DNA of 64,000 nt from Clostridiaceae bacterium (lineage in GTDB: Bacteria > Bacillota > Clostridia > Lachnospirales > Lachnospiraceae), in NCBI GenBank assembly GCA_009911065.1, contig QXWR01000024.1, positions 1 to 64,000 of the forward strand. The letters are read 5' to 3'. Positions 17,287 to 26,461 of this stretch are shown piece by piece (position 1 is the stretch's first letter; each line of letters begins with the position of its first letter). Under the pieces are notes generated by a model. The model did not search any database. It saw only the letters and a list, made by a program, of their open reading frames with translations, and was not told the origin of the DNA. The translations under genes were made by a program, and so were the position numbers.

Positions 17287-17490
17287 ATGGATACCCGATG
17301 GACGTATGAGGTGGGGGATATTGTAAAATTGAAAAAGCCGCATCCCTGTGGAAGTCATGAGTGGGAGATATTGCGTGTTGGTGCAGATTTCCGGTTGAAA
17401 TGTATGGGCTGTGGCCACCAAGTTATGACAGAGCGGAAAATGGTGGAGAAAAATGCCAGAGCTTTAAAAAAAGCGGGAGAAAAAATATAA
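17287..17490 (+). CDS. DUF951 family protein
   Basis: A 67-residue protein of the DUF951 family, widespread in Firmicutes and of unknown role. It shows the family pattern YEVGDIVKLKKPHPCGSHEWEILRVGADFRLKCMGCGHQVM, with a CxxC near the C-terminal end that may bind zinc together with the earlier cysteine. In many Firmicutes the family is found just upstream of rpsF, as here, which supports the call. Start follows GAGAGG. Confidence 0.88.
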   Translation: MDTRWTYEVGDIVKLKKPHPCGSHEWEILRVGADFRLKCMGCGHQVMTERKMVEKNARALKKAGEKI

Positions 17491-17556
17491 GAGTCGAAAC
17501 AAAGAAGCAGGCTTGAAAAAACATGGATTGAAATGTGATTGAACGGAAGAAAATAC

Positions 17557-17585
17557 TTGCATTTCCTGGCGGATTCTGCTAGAAT
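17557..17585 (+). promoter_or_regulatory. Promoter of rpsF-ssb-rpsR
   Basis: TTGCAT (17557-17562) and TAGAAT (17580-17585) are spaced by exactly 17 bases. Transcription would begin near 17592, giving a leader of about 65 bases ahead of rpsF. Confidence 0.6.
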
Positions 17586-17606
17586 TAATAATTGTGACAC
17601 AATATT

Positions 17607-17647
17607 CCTTGCTCTTGACAGAGAGTCAGGGGCCAGAGACCACAAGG
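17607..17647 (+). promoter_or_regulatory. Possible S6:S18 autoregulatory leader of rpsF
   Basis: CCTTG (17607-17611) can pair with CAAGG (17643-17647), which overlaps the rpsF ribosome binding site. Inside, CTCT pairs with AGAG. A leader that masks this site fits the known S6:S18 feedback motif of rpsF operons, but I could not verify the conserved internal-loop bases. Confidence 0.35.
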
Positions 17648-17657
17648 AGGTAAAGCA

Positions 17658-17951
17658 ATGAACAAGTACGAGTTAGCAGTTGTTCTGAGCGCGAAACTCG
17701 AAGATGAGGAGAGAGCGGCGGCATTGGAGAAGGTACAGGGGTATATTACCCGTTTTGGCGGTACTGTGACCAATGTGGATGATTGGGGCAAGAGAAGACT
17801 TGCTTATGAAATCCAGAAGATGAAAGAGGCTTTCTATTACTTCATCCGGTTTGAGTCTGAAGATTCCAACTGTCCGAATGAAGTGGAAGCGCACATTCGT
17901 ATTATGGAGCCGGTAATCCGTTATCTTTGCGTAAAGCAGGACGAGCAGTAA
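17658..17951 (+). CDS. rpsF: 30S ribosomal protein S6
   Basis: A 97-residue primary-type S6, which binds the central domain of 16S rRNA together with S18. The sequence MNKYELAVVLSAKLEDEER, the motif WGKRRLAYEIQKMKEAFYYFIRFE and RIMEPVIRYLCVKQDE are unmistakable. AAGGAGG precedes the start by 8 bases. First gene of the classical rpsF-ssb-rpsR operon. Confidence 0.97.
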   Translation: MNKYELAVVLSAKLEDEERAAALEKVQGYITRFGGTVTNVDDWGKRRLAYEIQKMKEAFYYFIRFESEDSNCPNEVEAHIRIMEPVIRYLCVKQDEQ

Positions 17952-17990
17952 GACAATAGATGACCAGCTTAAAAAAGGAAGAGTGATGGT

Positions 17991-18461
17991 ATGAATAGAG
18001 TTATTCTTATGGGAAGACTGACCAGAGATCCGGAAGTAAGATATTCCCAGGGAGAGCGTTCCATGGCAATTACAAGATATACGCTTGCAGTGGACCGCAG
18101 AGGCCGTGCCAGAGGGAATCAGGATGGCGATCAGAGCCAGACCGCAGATTTTATTAATATAGTAGCTTTTGATAAGGCAGGAGAATTTGCAGAAAAGTAT
18201 TTCCATCAGGGAATGCGGGTGCTGGTTTCCGGTCGTATTCAGACAGGCAGTTATACCAACAAAGAAGGTCAGCGTGTTTATACCACAGATGTAATTGTGG
18301 ATGATCAGGAATTTGCCGACAGCAAAAATGGCAGCGGCGGCGGGAATAGTGGCAGTTATGGCTATCAGCCTACCTCAAGACCAAGTCCGTCTAGTGCAAT
18401 TGGCGACGGCTTTATGAACATCCCGGATGGTGTAGAAGATGAGGGTTTGCCTTTCAACTAA
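17991..18461 (+). CDS. ssb: Single-stranded DNA-binding protein
   Basis: A 156-residue SSB, which coats single-stranded DNA in replication and repair. Residues 1-105 form the OB fold (MNRVILMGRLTRDPEVRYSQ; VAFDKAGEFAEKYFHQGMRVLVSGRIQTGSYTN). A Gly/Ser-rich linker follows, and the acidic C-terminal tip EDEGLPFN is the site that recruits partner proteins. It lies between rpsF and rpsR as in most Firmicutes. Confidence 0.97.
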   Translation: MNRVILMGRLTRDPEVRYSQGERSMAITRYTLAVDRRGRARGNQDGDQSQTADFINIVAFDKAGEFAEKYFHQGMRVLVSGRIQTGSYTNKEGQRVYTTDVIVDDQEFADSKNGSGGGNSGSYGYQPTSRPSPSSAIGDGFMNIPDGVEDEGLPFN

Positions 18462-18515
18462 GTAGTCAGATTCTTTGTTGCAGGGCATGATTAATTGAAG
18501 AAGGAGGCAGTACCA

Positions 18516-18782
18516 ATGGCATTCAATAAAGCGGATAAGCCCGAAGGCGCCAAAGTGAGAAGAGGCGGCGTTCGCAGAAGAAAAAAAGTATGTGTTTTCT
18601 GCGGTGAGAAGAACGGCGTGATTGATTATAAGGATACCAATAAGCTGAAAAGATATGTTTCTGAGAGAGGAAAGATTCTTCCCAGAAGAATTACTGGCAA
18701 CTGTGCCAAACATCAGAGAGCTTTGACGGTTGCCATTAAGAGAGCGCGTCATATTTCTCTTATGCCCTATACGTGTGATTAA
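18516..18782 (+). CDS. rpsR: 30S ribosomal protein S18
   Basis: An 88-residue S18. The core [43 protein letters not shown] is diagnostic. It keeps the cysteines CVFC and the later CAKH, so it belongs to the zinc-binding form of S18 rather than the cysteine-free form. The ATG at 18516 follows AAGGAGG; an in-frame ATG-equivalent codon 21 bases earlier has no such site. Last gene of the operon, with a terminator six bases after the stop. Confidence 0.96.
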   Translation: MAFNKADKPEGAKVRRGGVRRRKKVCVFCGEKNGVIDYKDTNKLKRYVSERGKILPRRITGNCAKHQRALTVAIKRARHISLMPYTCD

Positions 18783-18786
18783 TAAT

Positions 18787-18831
18787 AAAAAAGAACCTGT
18801 TTTTATAACGGGTTCTTTTTTACATGAAATG
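18787..18831 (+). terminator. Terminator after rpsR
   Basis: AAAAAAGAACCTGTT pairs with AACGGGTTCTTTTTT around a short loop, followed by T residues. It is near symmetrical and can also serve the converging NlpC/P60 gene on the minus strand. Confidence 0.88.
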
Positions 18832-18832
18832 T

Positions 18833-20419
18833 TTATCCAAAGATTCTCCATCCACAGATAAAGTTATTTCTCCACCAGGAACTTAAAGATCGGTGTACTA
18901 CTTTACCATTACTGGAGGATGCGTCTACTACAGTACCTCCCTCTGCCACAATTCCTACATGGCCGCTTACTACAATAATATCTCCTGCTCTTAAATTGGA
19001 AAAGCTTGTAATTTTCGTATATCTGCCTACACTGCGCCATCCAGAGGAAGTGATATAACTTTGGCGGACCCCTACCTGATTCAGACACCAGTATACGAAT
19101 CCGGAGCAGTCAAAGGAGTTAGGTCCTTTTGCTCCCCAAACATAGGGGGAACCCAGTTTGGATTTGGCTATGGAAATCAGCGAACTGGCGCTGCCACTGG
19201 CTGTTCCTGTATTTGGAGTGCTGCTTGAAGAGTTATTGTTGTTGCTTTTGCTGTTATTTGTCTGAGTCCGGTTATTGGTAGTCTGAGTCTGTCTTGGAGC
19301 ATTGGCTGGAGCCTTTTTTGCACTTCCTCCTGTCAGCATGGCCATGGTCTGAGCGCCCACGGTTCCGTCTACAGACAAGTTATTGGTTCGCTGAAACAGC
19401 TTTACAGCATTTTCTGTGATTTCTCCATAATATCCGGTTACATTTCCTGAGTGAATGTAACCAAGCTTACTTAACATGTCTTGTACTTTGGAAATGGTTT
19501 CTCCGTTGTCTCCAAGACGAAGGCCGTTGGGAATTGCCTCTTCACTGTTAAGAGCGATACGGGTAGATGGTCCTAAGTAACCGTCTACAATCTGGTCGTT
19601 TCTGGACTGGAACTGTTTGACTGCCATTACTGTGTCACTGCCGTAATTGCCGTCTGGCTCTGAAGTCATATAACCAAGGAGCTTTAACCTTTTTTGTGCG
19701 GCCAGAACCACGTCGCTGGTTTCCCCAAAGGAAAGCATATTTGGTTTTACATCTTCACTGTACAGCAGGTTCATGGTTTTTCTTCCTACTTTGCCGTCCT
19801 GGTCCAGAGAATTTACTTCCTGCATTTTTTTCACTGCGGATTCTGTGCTGTCCCCATAATGTCCAGTCACAAGATCTGCAGTGGCCAGATATCCCAGTTC
19901 ATAAAGGCGCATCTGGATTCGCCGGATGTCATCTCCTTCGTCATCTTTCTGGGCAGCATAATATTTGGCATCTGGAGACAAAATAGCTTTTAAGGTGTCT
20001 GGGCCGATGATTCCATCCTGGGAAAGCTTATTCTGGCGCTGATAGACTTTAACAGCATTCATGGTAACTTCTCCGTACAGGTCTGTAGGATCGTCTGTAT
20101 CCATAAATCCAAGCCTCATAAGCTTCTCCTGAAGCTGAGTCACTATAGGATGCTGCATACCTAACCGAAGATAATCCGGAATCGGGTCCGAATATTCTGC
20201 CTCAATTCCATCTACTGAGGGAAGAAGCGGACCATCTGGGGACAAAGCCATAACGATCTCGTCAGCCTCTGTGGGAATTAGGGTTTCCTGATCTAAAATA
20301 ATCTGTGGAATTGTAGTTTCCGGTTGTTCTTCAGTTACGGGTTCCTTTGTACAGCCTGTAAACAGTCCAATGGTTAGAATGGCAGCGCCCAAAAGATACC
20401 CAACACGTTTGTTTATCAA
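18833..20419 (-). CDS. Lipoprotein cell-wall hydrolase: four PG-binding repeats plus NlpC/P60
   Basis: A 528-residue surface protein that likely cuts peptide stems in peptidoglycan. I placed the start at a TTG (20419) behind AGAAGGTGA because it gives a normal lipoprotein signal, ILTIGLFTGC, with the cysteine near residue 22; upstream in-frame codons would spoil it. After a short acidic spacer come four PG_binding_1 repeats of about 65 residues, each with the pattern LGY...GxYG..T..AV..FQ.....DG..G..T. An Asn/Ser/Thr-rich linker follows, then a C-terminal NlpC/P60 domain of about 110 residues. Its catalytic cysteine is in FDCSGFVYW and the histidine in SGHVGIV. This points to a role in vegetative growth, division or spore cortex handling. 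Confidence 0.9.
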   Translation of the reverse strand: MINKRVGYLLGAAILTIGLFTGCTKEPVTEEQPETTIPQIILDQETLIPTEADEIVMALSPDGPLLPSVDGIEAEYSDPIPDYLRLGMQHPIVTQLQEKLMRLGFMDTDDPTDLYGEVTMNAVKVYQRQNKLSQDGIIGPDTLKAILSPDAKYYAAQKDDEGDDIRRIQMRLYELGYLATADLVTGHYGDSTESAVKKMQEVNSLDQDGKVGRKTMNLLYSEDVKPNMLSFGETSDVVLAAQKRLKLLGYMTSEPDGNYGSDTVMAVKQFQSRNDQIVDGYLGPSTRIALNSEEAIPNGLRLGDNGETISKVQDMLSKLGYIHSGNVTGYYGEITENAVKLFQRTNNLSVDGTVGAQTMAMLTGGSAKKAPANAPRQTQTTNNRTQTNNSKSNNNNSSSSTPNTGTASGSASSLISIAKSKLGSPYVWGAKGPNSFDCSGFVYWCLNQVGVRQSYITSSGWRSVGRYTKITSFSNLRAGDIIVVSGHVGIVAEGGTVVDASSSNGKVVHRSLSSWWRNNFICGWRIFG

Positions 20420-20584
20420 AATATCACCTTCTCTTTCTTCTGTCTCCGTTGCTGTGTCGAATACTGTATATTTTAGCACAGATTTAAGGACGATTACAAG
20501 AAGAAATTTCACTGGTTTTTTTCCTGCCTTTATGCTATATTTGGAAGAGTAATTTATGGATGGACAAGAAAGGATTAAATTTGA

Positions 20585-22375
20585 ATGGATAATTGGAAAA
20601 AGTACCGACAGAGTATGGATTTGGCAGTGTGTGCAGGAATTTTATTGTGTGTGCTTATTCAGATTATAAGAACCGGAAATCTGCCAGGTTTGTATCTGGA
20701 TGCTATTAATCCGGACTATATTGCTGTACAGATGTTATTTCCAAGAGAGCATCAAATTCACTGGATGGTGGCCAGACCTTGGCTTTGTCAAGTGTATCAT
20801 GGCTGTCTCACTGCAGTTTTTGCCTTTTTATCCATACTTTTGACTGGAACAACAAGTATTTTACAGCATCATATCGTAAATGGAATTACAGCGTCTGTAT
20901 GTATTATAATTTTATATAAATTTCTTGTGTCGAAAATAATCGGTGTGAATCGTTTTCTGGCTGCTGCAGTATCTTTTATGATGGCTACCATGCCTTCGCT
21001 GCTAACCATAACGTTTACTCAGTATTACATTGAGCTGCCGGAGACCTTGTGTATTTTGCTTTCTCTGGCGTTTTATTATAAGTGGGTGGAAAATTCCGAA
21101 AAACAAAACGATTTATTTTTTAGTTTTTTCACAGCTGGAATTGCTTTTTATGGTTATTTTAACTTCCTATTTTTCCTGCCAGCATTACTGATTGGGACTG
21201 GATATCATTGCTGGAAAGAGAAAAAACCGCTTTTTTTGACAGTTTTACATGGAATGACAGGCTATTTTATGGGGTGTGGGCTGTATTTTATTGGGTATAC
21301 CCAAATGTGGCTTGCAGTGACGCACCGGGATTTGGCAGGACAAAAAAGGATGCTGCTTTTGTTTGCAATCCTTTATTATTTGAATCTGTTTGTATTTTCC
21401 AGACTTACTAGATGTTCCAGATGGGAAAAGCCAGGAACAATCAAGTTGATTTGTTTGGCCGGACTTATAGAATCTCCTATAGTGGCATTCTGGATTTACA
21501 AGGTTCTTCCTGTATTTGGAAGATATTCCAGTTCCCTTAATATTGCCGGCGATGCAGGCGGGATAGGACAAAGAATGTTTCACATCCAAAAAGATATGAC
21601 CGCTATTTTGTCCGGAAGAGATGGGGAGGCACTGATTTATAAAGATCAAGTGACCAGATGGACCAATTTGTGGTGGATTTTTATTTTGGTTCTTACGATT
21701 GTTTTGTTGATTTTTGAATTTCGGACAAAAGAGAAAAGCCCTAGAAAATCTTTGTGGAAGTCTATGGTAGGAATCTTGATTCTCTATGTGATTGGTTGTT
21801 TTGCTTTTGCTACAAGAATGCAGACTCAGCATTTTGTGCCGATTTTATTTTTGTTTGGAATTATTTTGGCTCTTCAGCTGAAGGAGTTCATTTATTATCT
21901 TGGAAACTGCAGAATGAAATCTTTGGCTGTCAGTGTTTTGCTTTTATTTTTTATTTCATTAAATTTAGTAAACAGCAATAAGATTATTGATGAAATACAG
22001 GCAACCGGTGGGAGGGGAGCTTTCACAGACCAGATTAATGAGATTTCTTATGAAGCGTTGGAAAATCATCTGCAAAACAGAAATCAGGTGTATTTGTTTA
22101 AAGATTGGGGATTTTTGTTTGGGTTTAATTATTTGACAAAAAATCAGGTAATGTGTGCCACGGATTTGAATACAGAATTTTTAAGTCAATATGTGGAGCA
22201 GGGGTATGATTTGGTGGCCTGTTACTGGAAAGAAGAGGATACTCCCCTTTATGAAGAATTTTTTGAGGAATGTCAGGAGAATGTGAGTGAAGGCAAGTGG
22301 AAGATTGAAAGAGAGACAAGATACCAGAGAGACGGGGAGATTGCTTTTTATGTAATGAGTATGATAATGGAATAG
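20585..22375 (+). CDS. Polytopic membrane protein, probable GT-C-fold glycosyltransferase
   Basis: A 596-residue integral membrane protein with about a dozen hydrophobic segments. In the first outside loop it has GLYLDAINPDYIA, resembling the acidic motif of GT-C enzymes (PMT/ArnT/GT87-like) that use lipid-linked sugars. The last 120 residues are a soluble tail rich in acidic residues (CYWKEEDTPLYEEFFEECQ). I cannot assign a family, donor or acceptor; a function in surface polysaccharide or lipid glycosylation is an inference. It stands alone, divergent from the NlpC/P60 lipoprotein gene across 165 bases, and is closed by a strong terminator. Confidence 0.6.
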   Translation: MDNWKKYRQSMDLAVCAGILLCVLIQIIRTGNLPGLYLDAINPDYIAVQMLFPREHQIHWMVARPWLCQVYHGCLTAVFAFLSILLTGTTSILQHHIVNGITASVCIIILYKFLVSKIIGVNRFLAAAVSFMMATMPSLLTITFTQYYIELPETLCILLSLAFYYKWVENSEKQNDLFFSFFTAGIAFYGYFNFLFFLPALLIGTGYHCWKEKKPLFLTVLHGMTGYFMGCGLYFIGYTQMWLAVTHRDLAGQKRMLLLFAILYYLNLFVFSRLTRCSRWEKPGTIKLICLAGLIESPIVAFWIYKVLPVFGRYSSSLNIAGDAGGIGQRMFHIQKDMTAILSGRDGEALIYKDQVTRWTNLWWIFILVLTIVLLIFEFRTKEKSPRKSLWKSMVGILILYVIGCFAFATRMQTQHFVPILFLFGIILALQLKEFIYYLGNCRMKSLAVSVLLLFFISLNLVNSNKIIDEIQATGGRGAFTDQINEISYEALENHLQNRNQVYLFKDWGFLFGFNYLTKNQVMCATDLNTEFLSQYVEQGYDLVACYWKEEDTPLYEEFFEECQENVSEGKWKIERETRYQRDGEIAFYVMSMIME

Positions 22376-22377
22376 TG

Positions 22378-22414
22378 AAAAGCCATCATAGACATTTGGT
22401 TTATGATGGCTTTT
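22378..22414. terminator. Bidirectional terminator
   Basis: A perfect 13-bp stem, AAAAGCCATCATA / TATGATGGCTTTT, has an 11-nt loop. The A and T ends allow it to work both for the membrane protein gene (plus strand) and the histidine kinase gene (minus strand). Confidence 0.88.
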
Positions 22415-22434
22415 CCGGTTTATGAATCATTTGA

Positions 22435-24753
22435 TTAAACTGGATTAGGATAATCAGCAATAACAAATCCAATCCGGGCTTTGTATAAATCTCCGTCTAC
22501 AAGAATTTCAAAAGTTCCCCCCTGCAGTTTTGTAAGGCTTTGAGCAATAGAAAGTCCCAGACCACTACCTTCGGTGGTTCTTGACACATCTCCTCTTACA
22601 AAACGTTCTGTCAAATCTTCTGAGCTGACATTTAAAGGATGTTCCGAAACGTTTTTAATGGTAAAATAGGCATATCCATTTTCGCAGGTTACGGTTGTAA
22701 ATACCCGACTTCGTTCCATGGCATATTTAAAGGCGTTGTTGTAGAGATTTTCTAAAACCCGCCACAAATGTCTGCCGTCGGCTTCAATTACAATGTTTTG
22801 GTCTGGTAATTCCGGAACCAGTTCCAGATTCCTCTCGGAGAATTTCTCTTCAAATTCCCCATTGGTCTGCCAGATCATTTCCACCAAATCCAGACGAACC
22901 ATCTCAAGCTTTACAGCCCCTGAGCTGGCCTTGGACGCCTCTAAAAGGTCCTCAGTGAGATTTTTAAGTCTCTGAGATTTCTGATCAAGAATACTTAAAT
23001 ATTCTTGTACTTTTTCATTGGGAATGTGTTCCCGTTTCATCAAATCTACATAATTAATAATAGAAGTAAGAGGCGTCTTAATGTCATGGGACACATTGGT
23101 AATCAAATCTGCTTTTAAACGTTCACTTTTTACCTGTTCCTGCAAAGCTCGTTCCAGACCCACTCCAATCTGATTAATTCTGCGGGCAATCTCCAGTTCT
23201 TTGCCGGATAAACCGTCAAATTCCATCTGATAAGAGGTGTCCCCCCCTGCAATTCGTGAAATGGCTTCTGCAATTTTGTCTTCCTGAAGAGAAGATAAAA
23301 ACAGTTTTTGAAATGTCAGGTAATCGATTGTCAGTAAAGCGAAAATGAACACAGGCGCTGCCAGTCTGGCTATGGGATATTGTAAACGACGAAGAGCCAG
23401 TAAAATAAATCCGGTTCCCATTACCTGAGCAGCGACAAAAATGAAAAACAAACAAGCCAAACGGTAACTAAAGGTTCGGTGAACAAAATATAAATCTATC
23501 GTCTGATATATATGACGAATCAGGCTGTTGGCCCAAAGCTGTTGGCATTTATACCGGCGCAAAAGGCTAAATGAAGCTGCTATAAAGCAAATGTAAATAA
23601 TCACAGCTGTCATCATTCGTTCTGCATACTCCCAGGTGGATTTGGAGGTCAGAAGATGGATGATTCTGTAGCCGATTTTTTCTCCTAAAAACAGAGAAAA
23701 CAAGGTAAATATAATGGCCAGAAGGATAAAACATTCTGTATTAATGGTGTCAAAACCATGAAGTGTGGGGACTGTGCTTTCTTTGGTTTTATATCCGCTT
23801 ACCAAAACCAGGTAATATAAGGTGACAATACAACCAATGATGCCAATGATCAGAGCCAAAAGACCTTCCAGGATTCTTCCTCTTAGGTGAAGATACGTTT
23901 TTGCCTGTTCTGCATAGATATCTTCAGCCGAATAACTGGTATCTACAGCAACCATAATGGAGTAGTAATCGGCATCGGAATGATTGTTTTTTTCCATGGA
24001 CGTAGTTACATTGACTGGAATATCGGACAAGTTGGTTCTTACAAATATAGAATTGCTGTCCAAATAATAATAACGTCCCATTTTTACAAGATCTTCCTGA
24101 GACAGGTGGCTGGCATTGGAGTAAATCATCTGATTTTCCGGATCTTCATGATTATCTTCATACACAATATGAAAATAAAAATTTGAAGGATTATCTATCA
24201 TCTGATAATGGACTTTATAATAAATACTAAGACAGTCCAAAACTTCACGTGATAATTCCAAAAGGGACGTATAGGCGTCCCCAGGTCCGGATAATTGTTC
24301 TTCTGTTGTGTATGCCCGCCAGTTGATTCGGTAATCTTTTGCTGTAGCGGCATTGTCATATACAAGAAGATCATTTACAACATCAAAATTTGTGTTTAAA
24401 TAAAAACCCTGACTTCTGGCATAGCGGAGCACTTCTTCCAGTGTATAAAGAATCTCTGGTCCGTCTCCTCTTTCCACAGAAAACATTTGGCTGGATAAAT
24501 CTAAAATTCCATCATTTTCAAAGGCATCCCGATAAGAAATGTATTGAAAAAGCTGATTTAAGTCCTGTTGAAATTGTTCCATAAACTGTGGCGAATCTTC
24601 ATACTTTCTGTCCCGCAGCCAAGATATGCCTGATCCGGATTCTGTATTCAAATATATGAAACTGATTCCGCTGACAGCCAGAACAAGAAATATCATATGC
24701 AGCAGGACAGCAATATTTTTTTGAATCAGCAGAGAACGGTCTTTTAATCTCAT
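22435..24753 (-). CDS. Sensor histidine kinase, seven-segment membrane type
   Basis: A 772-residue kinase. A first membrane segment near residues 12-35 is followed by an extracytoplasmic region of about 230 residues. A block of five or six membrane segments follows (about 290-490). After it come a HAMP-like linker, a HisKA domain with the phospho-accepting H556 in VSHDIKTPLTSI, and a HATPase domain (NLYNNAFKYAM; GSGLGLSIAQSL). This layout is common in Lachnospiraceae kinases that sense cell-envelope stress, although the signal is unknown. It is encoded 8 bases after its response regulator gene and is almost certainly its partner. Confidence 0.9.
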   Translation of the reverse strand: MRLKDRSLLIQKNIAVLLHMIFLVLAVSGISFIYLNTESGSGISWLRDRKYEDSPQFMEQFQQDLNQLFQYISYRDAFENDGILDLSSQMFSVERGDGPEILYTLEEVLRYARSQGFYLNTNFDVVNDLLVYDNAATAKDYRINWRAYTTEEQLSGPGDAYTSLLELSREVLDCLSIYYKVHYQMIDNPSNFYFHIVYEDNHEDPENQMIYSNASHLSQEDLVKMGRYYYLDSNSIFVRTNLSDIPVNVTTSMEKNNHSDADYYSIMVAVDTSYSAEDIYAEQAKTYLHLRGRILEGLLALIIGIIGCIVTLYYLVLVSGYKTKESTVPTLHGFDTINTECFILLAIIFTLFSLFLGEKIGYRIIHLLTSKSTWEYAERMMTAVIIYICFIAASFSLLRRYKCQQLWANSLIRHIYQTIDLYFVHRTFSYRLACLFFIFVAAQVMGTGFILLALRRLQYPIARLAAPVFIFALLTIDYLTFQKLFLSSLQEDKIAEAISRIAGGDTSYQMEFDGLSGKELEIARRINQIGVGLERALQEQVKSERLKADLITNVSHDIKTPLTSIINYVDLMKREHIPNEKVQEYLSILDQKSQRLKNLTEDLLEASKASSGAVKLEMVRLDLVEMIWQTNGEFEEKFSERNLELVPELPDQNIVIEADGRHLWRVLENLYNNAFKYAMERSRVFTTVTCENGYAYFTIKNVSEHPLNVSSEDLTERFVRGDVSRTTEGSGLGLSIAQSLTKLQGGTFEILVDGDLYKARIGFVIADYPNPV

Positions 24754-24761
24754 AATGGCTC

Positions 24762-25457
24762 CTACTGTTTTTCAATCTTATAGCCAACGCCCCAAACTAC
24801 TTTCAAATAACGGGGTTCTCTGGGATTGATTTCAATCTTTTCCCGAATATGGCGGATATGGACAGCAACTGTATTGTCTGCTCCGATGGCTTCTTCATTC
24901 CAGATTTGTTCGTAAATCTCATCAATGGAAAAGACTTTTCCTGCATTTTTTACAAGAAGCAGCAGAATATTGTATTCAATGGGAGTTAATTTGATTAAAT
25001 CATCATCCACCCACACTTCTTTGGTTTCATCGTTGATGGTAAGTCCTCCGCATTTGAAGGTTTGTTCATTGGCCTGCTGGCTCATATTTCCTAACTGGGT
25101 GTAGCGGCGAAGCTGGGATTTTACTCTTGCTACCAGTTCTAAGGGGCTGAATGGTTTGGAGAGATAATCATCCGCTCCAATATTAAGTCCCAGGATCTTG
25201 TCGGTATCTTCAGATTTGGCGGAAAGAATAATGATGGGAATGCTGCTGGTTTCCCGAACCTTCAATGTGGTACGGATTCCATCTAATCCAGGCATCATCA
25301 CATCTACAATCATTAAGTCTACAGAATCTTTTTCTATGATTTCCAGCGCTTCATAACCATCATAAGCTTTTATAACCTGAAATCCCTCACCAGTCAGATA
25401 TATATCAATGGCATCTACAATCTGCTTATCGTCATCACATACTAAAATTGTCTGCAT
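24762..25457 (-). CDS. OmpR/PhoB-family response regulator
   Basis: A 231-residue two-component regulator. The receiver domain has the acidic pocket DDD at residues 8-10, the phospho-acceptor D52 in LMIVDVMMPG, T/S and K105-type lysine in YLSKPFSPLELVARV. The C-terminal winged helix (about 130-231) ends with the typical VAVHIRHIREKIE and WGVGYKIEKQ. It resembles VanR-type regulators. It is the upstream gene of a two-gene operon with the kinase. Confidence 0.93.
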   Translation of the reverse strand: MQTILVCDDDKQIVDAIDIYLTGEGFQVIKAYDGYEALEIIEKDSVDLMIVDVMMPGLDGIRTTLKVRETSSIPIIILSAKSEDTDKILGLNIGADDYLSKPFSPLELVARVKSQLRRYTQLGNMSQQANEQTFKCGGLTINDETKEVWVDDDLIKLTPIEYNILLLLVKNAGKVFSIDEIYEQIWNEEAIGADNTVAVHIRHIREKIEINPREPRYLKVVWGVGYKIEKQ

Positions 25458-25501
25458 AATTTCCTCACTCCTTTTCTATTTGATACCAGTATACAACAAA
25501 A

Positions 25502-25535
25502 GAGGACTTGCCGCAATCGGCAAGTCCTCCTTTGT
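25502..25535 (-). terminator. Terminator between the APH-like gene and the response regulator gene
   Basis: A perfect 12-bp stem, GAGGACTTGCCG / CGGCAAGTCCTC, has a 4-nt loop. Read on the minus strand it is followed by TTTTGTTG (plus-strand bases just before 25502), so it separates the kinase gene above from the two-component operon below. Confidence 0.85.
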
Positions 25536-25548
25536 TAAAAAAATCGGC

Positions 25549-26301
25549 TTATTGATAATCGCAGATGTCTACCCACTTATGAAGCAGATCTGCTTCTTCC
25601 GAACGGTGTTTCGTAAGCTGTGCGGCAGCCACCAAAGGCAGCCACTGCTGAACATAGCGGCGATCTGTATCTGTCTTTTCACAGAACAGTTCCATGTATT
25701 TGTCTGCCCTTTCCTGATTCTCAAGGCACAGAAGAAGGTAAGTTCTTGCAGCATCTGCACTGGCATTACCTTGGGTCGCATGTACCCAGTCCAGCACATA
25801 CATCTTACCGTCGTCGGTAACAATGATATTGTTTGGCTGAAAATCTCCGTGGCAAAGCTTAACATGTTTGGGCATTCCGTCCAGCCTGGTCAGAAGGTCG
25901 TAACGATTGACGGAGTTTAATTCTTTCGCATCAGAGATCTGCCGAATCATCTTGTCTTTCAGTTTGTTCAGTAACGGGCAAATCTTGGAGTGAATTGTCA
26001 GCTGCAGGTCAACCATCTGATTCATGTACTCATCCAGTTTGTCAGGATTTTCATCCATCAGCTGCTGGAGGGTCTTGCCGCTGATGAAATCTTTTGTGAT
26101 GGACCAGCAGTCGTCTTCATCAACAGAAACTGACAGGGTGGCCGGGATGTTGATTCCGCCAATCTCTTCGATACGGGCGCTAATCAGCGCTTCGTTCAAT
26201 ACCTCTGCTTTCGGAAATCCCTTGCAGAAGGATTTGATTGCTTTGTCACCATCACGGTAGACGCTTTTGGTTGCATTTTTGGATATTAACTCTCTTGCCA
26301 T
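25549..26301 (-). CDS. APH/choline kinase-fold phosphotransferase
   Basis: A 250-residue protein of the aminoglycoside phosphotransferase fold. The catalytic loop is CHGDFQPNNII with D153 as base, and the metal-binding aspartate is D171 in VLDWVHATQGNASADAARTYLL. The N-lobe is short. The DW motif is as in many environmental APH-like kinases of unknown substrate; it could phosphorylate a small-molecule alcohol or an antibiotic. I do not call it a resistance gene: sequence similarity to named aminoglycoside enzymes is limited to the general motifs. It is monocistronic, with its own promoter and terminator. Confidence 0.8.
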   Translation of the reverse strand: MARELISKNATKSVYRDGDKAIKSFCKGFPKAEVLNEALISARIEEIGGINIPATLSVSVDEDDCWSITKDFISGKTLQQLMDENPDKLDEYMNQMVDLQLTIHSKICPLLNKLKDKMIRQISDAKELNSVNRYDLLTRLDGMPKHVKLCHGDFQPNNIIVTDDGKMYVLDWVHATQGNASADAARTYLLLCLENQERADKYMELFCEKTDTDRRYVQQWLPLVAAAQLTKHRSEEADLLHKWVDICDYQ

Positions 26302-26357
26302 ACGTAGCTCTCCTTCCTATTTTTTGCTAAATAAAAACCAATGGCCGATCAATTTTT

Positions 26358-26386
26358 ATTGTACTACAAACTGCCTGGAATGTCAC
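26358..26386 (-). promoter_or_regulatory. Promoter of the APH-like gene
   Basis: On the minus strand GTGACA (26386-26381), 17 bases, and TACAAT (26363-26358) make a good sigma-A promoter, about 57 bases ahead of the start codon. Confidence 0.6.
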
Positions 26387-26461
26387 TTGTTTTTTTGATA
26401 AATTTTTAACAAAATTATATTCCTACAATTGTGCAGACGTGTAAATAGTCCTATATTGGCT

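Noticed and set aside
25549..26301. Possible aminoglycoside resistance gene
   Set aside because: Only general kinase motifs are shared with resistance enzymes, and no mobile element or cassette surrounds it.
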